Shown here piece by piece: positions 1 to 8,500 of a stretch of DNA of 64,000 nt. The number at the start of each line of letters is the position of its first letter. Position 1 is the stretch's first letter. The translations under genes and the position numbers were made by a program. The notes beneath the pieces are model-generated. The model was not told the origin of the DNA. It was given only the letters and a program-made list of their open reading frames with translations, and ran no database searches. This stretch comes from DASXUX01 sp036504595 (GTDB taxonomy: Bacteria; Planctomycetota; SZUA-567; H5-PLA8): contig DASXUX010000053.1 of assembly GCA_036504595.1 (NCBI GenBank), forward strand, positions 1 to 64,000, given 5' to 3'.

Positions 1-75
1 CGTGACCCATACGTTGCGCATCGAAGCACAGCCGTAAGCTACGGGTAAAGAAACGCCGGTGCCCGCGGATGCCCG

Positions 76-369
76 TTATCGCAGTGCTTTCGCCGTCGTG
101 CCAAGCAAGTGCTTGTCCGCGAAGGCCACCATGGCTTTCCAGTCCTCAAAAGTGACATCGTGCCCGCCTTTTCTCAGGAAGTACCCGAGTCTGGCGTCCA
201 GGAGTTTTCCCGCTTCCGGCCATTCCCTCTGGGCAATGCCGTCCGTTCCCAACAGCCGATAGACCGGGTCCGCCGCAACCGCGGAAAGGAACTCACCCTT
301 TGGATCCGCCCACAAATCCTCAGTGGCACTCGTCACCAGCAGCGGCCTGGGCGCGAAGAATGCCGATTC
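76..369 (-). pseudogene. C-terminal remnant of a glucuronoyl (CE15-type) esterase
   Basis: An open stretch of about 97 codons reads like the C-terminal fifth of carbohydrate esterase family 15 (4-O-methyl-glucuronoyl methylesterase). It contains FFAPRPLLV, then SATEDLWADPKGEFLS, then GGHDVTFEDW near the end. In the family these carry the late active-site strand, the acidic residue region and the catalytic His (here in GGHDV). In-frame reading upstream hits a TAG at 370-372. The N-terminal domain with the Ser nucleophile (GCSR-type motif) is absent, because the neighbouring GH4 gene begins its 3' end only 40 bp away. The piece therefore looks like a deletion or recombination remnant rather than a working gene. 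An internal GTG at 334-336 could start an 86-residue peptide, but it could not form the fold. Family identity is from memory of conserved motifs. Confidence 0.75.
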
Positions 370-408
370 CTATAGCGGCTACCGCCAAGGGCCGCCAAGG
401 AATGGGAG

Positions 409-1806
409 CTACTTGTACCAACCACCCGGCATCCAAGGTTTGAGCGCAGTGAGGAAATCCTCCAGCATGGGTTCGATGTCGTAAAGGTCGCGCAGGTGCG
501 GGTCGAGGAATAGCGCCTGCAACGCCGCTTGGCGGTCGCATTCCGTCGCCGCTTTGATCGACAAGTCATGGATAGTTGTCCAGCGCTGCACCAGCGAATG
601 GGCAGCCGGCGGAAGCCGCATCGGTTCGCCCTGAATCAGCGTGCCTTTCACTGTGACAAGCGCCTCGACGCAGGCGTCGTCCGGCAAGCACTCAATGAGG
701 CCGCCCTTGTTCAGGACGTTCAAGACGCGCGTGAAGGGTTCGCCCGTGAAGACCGCCCACATCAGCTCGTGTGCGTGTTCGTTGGTGAGCAGGTGCATGT
801 CTCCGACGCCTTCGGGTCCGTAGGCCCAGTCGCGCAGGAGTGGATTCGGCTCCTTACGCCCCAATGGCTGGCGGCCGGGAACTACTTCGAAGCGTGAGTG
901 CATCTTGAGCTGCTCGCGCCGCCTTTCAGTGAAAAAGAACGGGTAAAACTCTGCCAGATGATCCTCTCCGCAGGATGGCCAGACGCCGAGGATTTTGAAG
1001 ACATCCTGCTGAAGCTTCACGTCCTCCTTGTGGCCGAGGAGCTTGTCTTCGAGCTCCGCGTCCGATTCACTCGTTCGCTTGAGAATCTCCGCAGTCCGCT
1101 CGGTGCCCGTGACCGTCAAGCGCGTGACAAAAGCCTGATGATTGACGCCGCCAAGGTCGAGCTCGACCTCCGCCTTTTTGCAGCCGAAGACGCTGGCAAA
1201 ATATTCGAACAAGGCGTCGGCCGAATGACAGAGGCCGAAGGTGGGGATGGAGCTGAAGCGCGCCGCCGCGCAAGTCACGACCGACATGGGATTGGTGAAG
1301 TTCAGCAGCACGGCTTTGGGGCAGAGGCGTTCCATTTCGCGGACCAATTGCACGACAAACGGCACGGTTCGGAGATTTCTCGCCAGCGCGGGCGGGCCGA
1401 GCGTGTCGCCGATTCCCTGGCGAATGCCATATTTCGCGCAGACCTCGAACGAGCGGCAGTCGCTCTCCAGGCCGCCGATAGTAATCGAGAGGAGCACCGC
1501 GTCGGCGTTGCGGAGCGCCTCGGCGCGGTCAAGGGTGCGGGAGACCTCGATCTTCGTCTCGGCCTGGCGCGCCATACGTTCAACCAGGTCGCCGACCAGT
1601 TTCAAAGGGATCTCATCGATATCGTGGATGACGATGAGGCACTCGTTGAAGCCGCCGACCAGAATGAGGTCCCGTACGACACGATGGACAAACAGATACG
1701 ACGCGCCGACAAAGACAATCTTCTTCCGTCCGGCGGAGCCCTTGTTGGGAGTGAATTCAGGAATGGGGCCGTCGTAGCCAGACGGCTTTCCGACGATTTT
1801 TGCCAT
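409..1806 (-). CDS. Glycoside hydrolase family 4 (alpha-galactosidase/alpha-glucosidase-like, NAD- and Mn-dependent)
   Basis: 465 residues, the usual GH4 length. The N-terminal Rossmann segment (residues 28-36, KIVFVGASY) is followed by family landmarks: RNLRTVP, LLNFTNPM, GLCHS with the metal-binding Cys193, GVNHQAF with the metal ligand His223, and DHLAEFYPFF. GH4 enzymes cleave glycosides by NAD+-dependent oxidation at C3 and elimination, with Mn2+ held by that Cys/His pair. They act in the cytoplasm; no signal peptide is seen. The roughly 28-residue extension before the Rossmann strand is longer than typical. AAGGAG lies 8 nt before the ATG. The substrate cannot be read from sequence; alpha-galactosides, alpha-glucosides and alpha-glucuronides are all known for the family, and the neighbouring CE15 remnant makes an alpha-glucuronide worth considering. 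Confidence 0.88.
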   Translation of the reverse strand: MAKIVGKPSGYDGPIPEFTPNKGSAGRKKIVFVGASYLFVHRVVRDLILVGGFNECLIVIHDIDEIPLKLVGDLVERMARQAETKIEVSRTLDRAEALRNADAVLLSITIGGLESDCRSFEVCAKYGIRQGIGDTLGPPALARNLRTVPFVVQLVREMERLCPKAVLLNFTNPMSVVTCAAARFSSIPTFGLCHSADALFEYFASVFGCKKAEVELDLGGVNHQAFVTRLTVTGTERTAEILKRTSESDAELEDKLLGHKEDVKLQQDVFKILGVWPSCGEDHLAEFYPFFFTERRREQLKMHSRFEVVPGRQPLGRKEPNPLLRDWAYGPEGVGDMHLLTNEHAHELMWAVFTGEPFTRVLNVLNKGGLIECLPDDACVEALVTVKGTLIQGEPMRLPPAAHSLVQRWTTIHDLSIKAATECDRQAALQALFLDPHLRDLYDIEPMLEDFLTALKPWMPGGWYK

Positions 1807-2260
1807 GTCAAGACTCCTTCAGCGGTTTGTGCGATAAGCCGGTATACCCAGCGCCTGTCTGCGCGCAAGCATGCGGCGTGTACGGGGCTACTGAAGAACG
1901 TGGTGTGTTGATTTGTGCAGAGATTGAGGCTCTGCGCCAGTCCGCGAGCACGGTTTGCCCTCGCGTGTGACTGAAAGAGTCTGCAGAACTTGCACGGCTC
2001 GGAAGGTTCTTCGACAGCAGTTGCAGGTTTGGCGCGGAGATGTGGTTTCGGAGTCGTCAGAGAGTCCCTCCCTCTCCTCGGCGCGCTCTTGCCACCAAAA
2101 ACTTTGGCGGCTCCTTGGCGGTAGCCACTGCAAAAGCTCGCGTTAGCGGGTTGTTCCGGCAGCCGCATGCAGGAAGGTGGATCGAGGCAGCGGATGTTCT
2201 GGACCGGAAGCAGAACTTGACTGCTGAGCATGCGGAAATCATCAAGACTGTCGGCGTTCT
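1807..2260. other. Intergenic gap, no gene recognised
   Basis: 454 bp between the GH4 start and the 3' end of the FecR-like gene, both on the minus strand. Short open frames occur on both strands, but none has a family signature, a convincing ribosome site or a plausible composition. The GH4 promoter should lie in its left part; no clear -10/-35 pair was found. Confidence 0.5.
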
Positions 2261-4516
2261 TTAGTATGGAACCACTTTCAGATTCCGCCAGACCAGCCGT
2301 TGTCCATATGAGTACAGATTCAGGCTGAACTGCTTCGCTGCGTTCGTCTTCCAGTCGTTCGGATAGCGTACACACCACACGCTCCACGGTCGCGCGCCTT
2401 CCGGCCAGTACGCGTGACCTTCGACCATCTTGTCCGGCGTGGTGCCGTCGAAATACACACGGAACTCAAACCATTTCCCGCTCTCGGGAATCCCGGGTTC
2501 TTTCTTGTAGCAAAAGTGCGCCAGCCACATTTCGCGCTGAGCGTAGACGTCTTTCAGATTGGCCGTCATCGGGAAGAGCAGCATGCAAGGACTATCCAGG
2601 CGATTCGTCTGCCTTGTCATCGGGGAGCCCATCGACAGGCGTATCGCGGTTCTGGGAGGACTCACGACGCCGGTCTGCGGCACCACGCCCGCCGGCACCG
2701 GTGCGTTCTCCGGCAGGAGCATCACCTGTCCGGAAAGCAGAACTTTGCCGCCGAAGGCGCCCAGGTTCAGGAGCGATGGGACGCGAGCGTCTTCTTCCTG
2801 GACCACGGTGAGACCGCTGGCATTCTGCGCCACCCGCCACTTTCCGCCATCGCCGCCCCACCAGATGTTCTTCAGATCCACCCCGCTCCCGGAATGAGAC
2901 CGAATCTTCTGATCGATCAGATTCTCGATTGCTCCCTGCGGCGCGTCAGGATCGAAATAGAGCCGCAGGTTCCGGAACTCCGCCGATGCCTTCCGGCACT
3001 CGATCGCTAACCCGAATGACTCGACGCCTTCAATCGGCTGCGTGGGCGTCAGACTCGGATCGCCCAGCGCCTGCTTCGCCGGCACAGTTCCAACGCGCGC
3101 GATCGGGCCGGGAGCGTTCTCGAACCAGTCGATCACGCTCTGCGCGTAGAGTTTCCCTTCGGGCGAAATCTGGAAGCGTGTGTTGATGTTGACCCACAAG
3201 CCCATCTGCAGGTCGGCCTCGCCGGTCATATACGGGACTAAATGCGATTCCGGCTTCTGTCCGGAGCGTGACTGACAAACCATCTGCATCTGCGCGCCGT
3301 AGTTCTTTTCGTCCGTGTTCTTCAGGATGCGGTATTGTCCGGTCACCAGCCCCTGGCGCCAGCGCGGCGATGACAGCGAGATCTTCGCCGACGCGCACGC
3401 GGCGTTCGTCTGACACAGCACCGGGCCTTCAGCGCTCAGGCGGATCGACCACGCCCCGTCGCCGCTGGTTTCGGCGACGCTCAGTGTCCGCATCAGATCT
3501 TCGTATTTGGGCTCCTCAACCGCTGCGATTGCCGTTGCCTTTCGCACGCCGGAACTGTCCGCAACGGCGGCGGAGCCTTGTTCCACCTTCATGCTTTCCC
3601 CGCCACGCTGGAACTGAACGCTGCCTTCGCTCACGTCCAGGTTTGTCTGCGTGCCGCTGACCAGAAGGGAAAATCGCGTGCCGATGACCGTGACGGTGGC
3701 GTGGGGCGTCTCGACTGTCAGCGGCGAATCTTTGGGTTGCGGCGAGACTTCCGCTTGGAATTTCCCCGCCGCGAGCCGCAGCAGCGTCGCGCGAGCCTTC
3801 TCGCCTTCACCGGTGCTGTTCAGGAACTGTAGATCCGTTTCGCCCTGCAGCGCGACGGCCGTTCCGTCGGTGCAACGCACCAGAAGCTTGTCCGGACCAC
3901 TGATCAGCACGCGGTCGCCGGGCCGGACTTCGAGCCCTTCCGCGACCGGGATCGCCTGGCCCAAGCGCAGCACGCGCGCCGAACCGCTGCAGTCTTCGAC
4001 GCGCCCGACGACCGGGGACTGCGTCAAGTGGAAGCCTTTTCCACTGGTGAACCAGTGGGCCAGGTAGACGCCGCAGATCAGGACGGCCGCAAATGCCAAA
4101 GCCGGGCGCAGCCAGATTGAAAGCCTTGAGCGCCGCCCGCGCGTAGCCGTGCGCTGACCCGACTTCCCGGCGGGCAGCGGCTTCTGCACTGCCGGCAGCG
4201 ACGTTGCCGACGCGCTGCGTTTTTTCTGCGTGGGTTGGACGATCACTTCCTCGTCGGGGGCGTTCAGATCGATGACCGGGCGCGCACCGCTGCCTTTGGC
4301 GCGCGTTTCCACCGGCACCTCAAAGCGCGCCGAATCGGAAAGCTCCGCCGCAAGTAATCGGCGCATCGCCGTTTCCTGCGCGAGCATCTCCACGTATGCG
4401 CTGCGGAGCGCCGGATCAGCCGCCATCAACTGGCGCAACTCGGCACGTTCCGCGACGGGCAATCGCCCTTCGAGGAAGTGTTCGAGCAGCAGATTAAAGC
4501 GGTCCTGATCGCTCAT
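2261..4516 (-). CDS. FecR-domain transmembrane protein, probable anti-sigma partner of the adjacent ECF factor
   Basis: About 751 residues from the ATG of MSDQDRF; an in-frame ATG 27 bp upstream (4543) is possible but also lacks a good ribosome site. The N-terminal 60 residues (LLEHFLEGRLPVAERAELRQLMAADPALRSAYVEM) resemble the helical anti-sigma domain of PVC-group regulators. A basic linker and one membrane helix (WLRPALAFAAVLICGVYLAHW) follow. Next comes a FecR domain with the typical elements VRPGDRVLISG, LRLAAGKFQAEVSPQ and TVIGTRFSLLVSG. The last 400 residues look like extracytoplasmic beta-sandwich modules I cannot name. The gene starts within 45 bp of the sigma gene's end on the same strand, so the pair is likely co-transcribed. 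The FecR half would sense from the periplasm while the N-terminus holds the sigma factor. Confidence 0.8.
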   Translation of the reverse strand: MSDQDRFNLLLEHFLEGRLPVAERAELRQLMAADPALRSAYVEMLAQETAMRRLLAAELSDSARFEVPVETRAKGSGARPVIDLNAPDEEVIVQPTQKKRSASATSLPAVQKPLPAGKSGQRTATRGRRSRLSIWLRPALAFAAVLICGVYLAHWFTSGKGFHLTQSPVVGRVEDCSGSARVLRLGQAIPVAEGLEVRPGDRVLISGPDKLLVRCTDGTAVALQGETDLQFLNSTGEGEKARATLLRLAAGKFQAEVSPQPKDSPLTVETPHATVTVIGTRFSLLVSGTQTNLDVSEGSVQFQRGGESMKVEQGSAAVADSSGVRKATAIAAVEEPKYEDLMRTLSVAETSGDGAWSIRLSAEGPVLCQTNAACASAKISLSSPRWRQGLVTGQYRILKNTDEKNYGAQMQMVCQSRSGQKPESHLVPYMTGEADLQMGLWVNINTRFQISPEGKLYAQSVIDWFENAPGPIARVGTVPAKQALGDPSLTPTQPIEGVESFGLAIECRKASAEFRNLRLYFDPDAPQGAIENLIDQKIRSHSGSGVDLKNIWWGGDGGKWRVAQNASGLTVVQEEDARVPSLLNLGAFGGKVLLSGQVMLLPENAPVPAGVVPQTGVVSPPRTAIRLSMGSPMTRQTNRLDSPCMLLFPMTANLKDVYAQREMWLAHFCYKKEPGIPESGKWFEFRVYFDGTTPDKMVEGHAYWPEGARPWSVWCVRYPNDWKTNAAKQFSLNLYSYGQRLVWRNLKVVPY

Positions 4517-4559
4517 CGTCTTCGCGTTTCCCAGTCTCCGCATCTGCGCAGTGGCTTAC

Positions 4560-5108
4560 TTACTGAACGGCCTCCGCGGATTCCGGATCTCCGAGGAGTC
4601 TCCGGTCCACGCACTCCCGCAACTTCTGCCGCGTGCGGCTGAGCGTCATGTAAATCGACTCGACCGACTTCTCGAGCAGCGCAGCGAGTTTCTGTCCGTC
4701 ATACTGCTTGCGGTAGTGTAGATCCATCATCCGCCGCAAGTGTCGCGGCAAGGCTTCGATGCACTTCGCCAGCGCCGCTTTCTGCTCAGCACTGAATGAA
4801 CCGTGCTGCTCCCACGTGTGGTCCTCAATGACATCCGCCAGACAGCCCTCGTCCAGCGATACGCCTCGCGAACGGGCTCGCAGAACCTCTTTGGCGCGCA
4901 AGCGGGCCACCGTGCGGGCCCACGCGCCGAAGCGCGTGCCGGGCGTGTAATCCTGCCAGCGCGCACAGATAAACACCGATGTTTCCTGCAAAGCCTCTTC
5001 GGCGATCTCCCAATCTTCCGTCAGAGCATAGAGGTAGCCAAGCAACATGGACTGGTAGCGCACCAGCAGCCGGATCACCTCTTCCTGACTGGAAACTCCA
5101 CTATCCAT
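4560..5108 (-). CDS. ECF RNA polymerase sigma factor, Rhodopirellula/Verrucomicrobium type
   Basis: 182 residues from ATG 5108, which has AGAGGGG about 9 nt upstream. An upstream TTG at 5138 in the same frame is less likely. Region 2 includes DWEIAEEALQETSVFICARW and GTRFGAWARTVARL. Region 4 includes LPRHLRRMMDLHY, then the helix-turn-helix KLAALLEKSVESIYMTLSRTR. This is the pattern of the planctomycete/verrucomicrobial sigma-70 subfamily, normally encoded next to FecR/LamG-type membrane proteins. It directs core polymerase to a small regulon, which can include its own operon and the divergent secreted-protein gene at 5506. Four near-palindromic sites lie in the divergent promoter region. No zinc anti-sigma signature is visible beside it; the FecR protein is the candidate partner. 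Confidence 0.92.
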   Translation of the reverse strand: MDSGVSSQEEVIRLLVRYQSMLLGYLYALTEDWEIAEEALQETSVFICARWQDYTPGTRFGAWARTVARLRAKEVLRARSRGVSLDEGCLADVIEDHTWEQHGSFSAEQKAALAKCIEALPRHLRRMMDLHYRKQYDGQKLAALLEKSVESIYMTLSRTRQKLRECVDRRLLGDPESAEAVQ

Positions 5109-5197
5109 CGGCAGACCATCCCCTCTGCGGCCCTGCAAGCGACTCTATAAAGGAGTTGTGATCCCAGAACCTAACACGAAATCTTCAGCCGTAAACG

Positions 5198-5417
5198 CTG
5201 TAAAAAAGTGCACACGTGCAGCTTTAGCTTTTCTTTTGTCCGAAAATGCACATGTGCAACCACCATCCAATACAAGCATAGAGGAAGGGGCCTCATTATG
5301 ACGTGCGAACCTACCGTTTCTTGTGCTGAATATTCGCATTTTGTTAAGTTCTTTCGATACCGCACACGTGCAGAAATTCAGGCGCTCTAACTCTCAACTG
5401 TTAAAGCACATGTGCAA
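5198..5417. promoter_or_regulatory. Divergent intergenic region with four TGCACAYGTGCA-type palindromes
   Basis: Between the sigma factor (minus) and the giant protease (plus) are four related sites: TGCACACGTGCA at 5209-5220, the perfect palindrome TGCACATGTGCA at 5247-5258, GCACACGTGCA at 5362-5372 and GCACATGTGC at 5406-5415. The first has the tail CTGTAAAAAAG on its left (5198-5208), which on the other strand is the TTTTTTACAG tail seen in copies near 51.2 and 54.4-54.7 kb. The second and fourth have degenerate tails in the same orientation. Their position between divergent genes suggests operators, but the same motif elsewhere lies far from similar genes, so a mobile or repetitive origin is also possible. 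Confidence 0.6.
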
Positions 5418-5505
5418 TTCCATCAAGAATCTTTGTTAAGTGCCCGTTTTTAAACGCCTAAGAATCCAGCTTCTTGCAGGCTTTCGATATCAGGGAGGGG
5501 ACGCC

Positions 5506-8500
5506 ATGAGGTTCGCCGCTGTTCTCGCCGTCTGCTTCGCACTCAGCGTTTCAGCTCTGGCCGGACAAGATAACGATCCTCATGCGACTGGCTGCCGCCC
5601 GCCGACGCTGGAAGAAGAAGCCCGCTACAACGCGCGAGCGACCACGGCGAAGAACATCCGCTTCAACAATCTCGCCTGGCAGCGCATCAACGAACACCGT
5701 CAGGCAAAAGGTTTGATGCCGGCCGCAGCGCCAGCAGATGTCGCCGCGATCGGGGACGAAATCGTCAGCGACGGCAGCACCTCGGCGCCCGGCGCGGGCA
5801 CGACCACCCAGGCTCCCGGCGCGCTGCCCGTGTTCGTGGATAATACGAAGCTCGCTTGCTTCCCGCCAGTGTCCAGCCAGGGCGGTCTTGGCTCGTGCGC
5901 CTGCTTCTCATCGACGTATTATCAGATGACTCACATGACCGGCCTCGCGCGCGGCTTCGACAACAAGGCCAGCAGCACCTATCGCTTCTCGCCGAAATGG
6001 ACTTACAACATGGTCAACGGCGGCTCCGACAGCGGTTCGTGGATGTACGACGCGCACCAGCTTATGATGGACACCGGCTGTGCGACGTGGAATGAATTCC
6101 CCTACGACGGTTCCGATTACCGCGGCTGGTGCCTGGATGGAAACGTCTGGCGCAACGCGATCAATTACCGCCTCAACCAGATGGGCTCGATCGGCGCGGT
6201 GGACACGACCGGTCTCGATCAGCTCAAGCAGCTCCTGGTCAACGGCTACGTCGTTACTTTCGCCACCGATGTTTACGGTTGGAAATTCTACAACGTCAAA
6301 GACAACCCTTCGGCCACTGAAGACGACGCGTACGTTGGCTGGAGCGCCTGCTACTACGTCCAGTCCGGTCAAGGCGGCGGCCACGCGATGACGATCGCCG
6401 GCTACAACGATTCCATCTGGATCGACGTGAACAACAACGGCGTGCAGGACCCCGGCGAAACCGGCGCGCTGCTCATTGTCAACTCGTGGGGCACGGGTTG
6501 GGGCCACAGCGGCATGTGCTGGCTTGCGTATGATGCGCTGAAGGCGATCTCCGCCGTCACCGGCGCGCCAGCGGACCGCGAAGCGGCCTTCTGGTCCAAC
6601 GCGATTTACTGGATCACCGCCAAGACGTCCTACACGCCGTCGATGGTTGGAATGTTCACCGTCAATCATGGCAACCGCAGCGAGATGCGCCTGCAAGTCG
6701 GCAAGTCCGACACGACTAAGACAACCCCGACGACGACGTGGGGCCCGTCCGGCTACGGGCTTTACTACGATGGCGGGGCCTACGCTTTCGATGGCTCGAC
6801 CACGGCATGCGACGCGACCTTCTGCCTGGATTTGACCAACTTGAGCCCAGACGCGAATCTCCTGAAGCGCTACTACGTGGCGATGGCCGACAGCACCAAC
6901 GACGCGACCACCGGCACGATCAAGTCCTTCAAAGTCATCGATGTCGCCGCCGGCAACGTCGTGAAATACGCCGCGAACGTTCCGCAGACCGCCAACAACA
7001 ACACGGCCTACGCCTACACCGATTACACATTCAACTCGGCCACGCTGCCGGCCGTCAGTATCGCCGCGCCAACGCCAAATGCTTCCGAAGCCGGCCCGTC
7101 CTCTGGCAAGTTCACCCTCACCCGCACGGGCGCCACCACGAACGCCCTCGCCGTCACCGTGTCCATCGGTGGCAGCGCAACCAATGGCAGCGACTATTTG
7201 ACGCTGGCGACCGGCTACACGATTCCCGCCGGTTCAGCGACGCTGGACATCGTCGTCACGCCCATCGATGACACCACAATCGAGTCCAGCGAGACCGTCA
7301 TTCTGACCGTGACTCCCACGGCTCAGTACAACGCGGCTCTCCCCGATTCCGCCACCGTTACGATAACCAGCAATGACACCTACGCCAATGGCCCTGGCCA
7401 TGGCATCACGCGCGAATGGTGGACCGGCATCAGCGGAACCGCGGTGACGGATCTCACAGGCAATCCCGCTTATCCGGACAGCCCGACGGGCACTGAAACG
7501 GTTGCGACTTTCTTCGAAGCACCGACGAATTGGGCCGACAATTACGGCCAGCGCATGCACGGCTACTTCATCCCGCCGGCCACCGGCCAGTACACCTTCT
7601 ACATTGCCTCAGACGACAATAGCGAACTGTGGCTGAGCACCGACAACACGCCAGCCAACATTGTCAAAATTGCCGCCGTGACAAGCTGGACCAACAGCCG
7701 CGCGTGGACGACCTACGCCAGCCAGAAGTCGGCGCCGATCAGTCTGACTGCCGGCAACCGCTACTATATCAGGGCGCTGCAAAAAGAAGGCGGCGGCGGC
7801 GACAACCTGGCGGTCGGCATGGATCTTCCCGGCGGTGTCTCCGAGAAACCTATTCCGTATCATCGCCTCGATCCATGGGACGGCGGCCAAACCGTACCCG
7901 CTGCGCCCAGCAACTTGGCCGCAGGCGCCGCGTCCTCTTCGCAGATCAACCTGACGTGGACTGACAACGCGACCACCGAGGCCGGCTTCAAGCTCGAACG
8001 CAAGACCGGCTCCGGCGGCACGTGGGCGCAGATCGCTGCGCCCGCTGCGAACGCGACCAGCTTCGGCGATACCGGCCTGGCCGCTGCCACGACCTACTTC
8101 TACCGAATCCGCGCAACCAACGCCGTTGGAGATTCCGCATACTCCAATGAAGCCTCCGCCACGACCGGCGACGTCGCCCCGGCCGCGCCGACGAATCTCG
8201 CGGCGACCGCGGCCTCCTCTACCCAGATCAACCTGACGTGGGCCGATAATTCGAATAACGAAAACGGCTTCAAGCTTGAACGCAAGATGGGTTCCGGCGG
8301 CACGTACGCGCAGATCGCTGCGCCCGCCGCCAATGCCACCAGCTTCGGCGATAGCGGACTAACTCCCGCGACCACGTACTTCTATCGCGTTCGCGCGACC
8401 AATGCCGCCGGTGACTCTGGGTATTCCAACGAAGCGTCGGCGACGACGGCTGATGTTGCGCCGGCGGCACCGAGCAATCTTGCGGCCATTGCGCCGTCTC

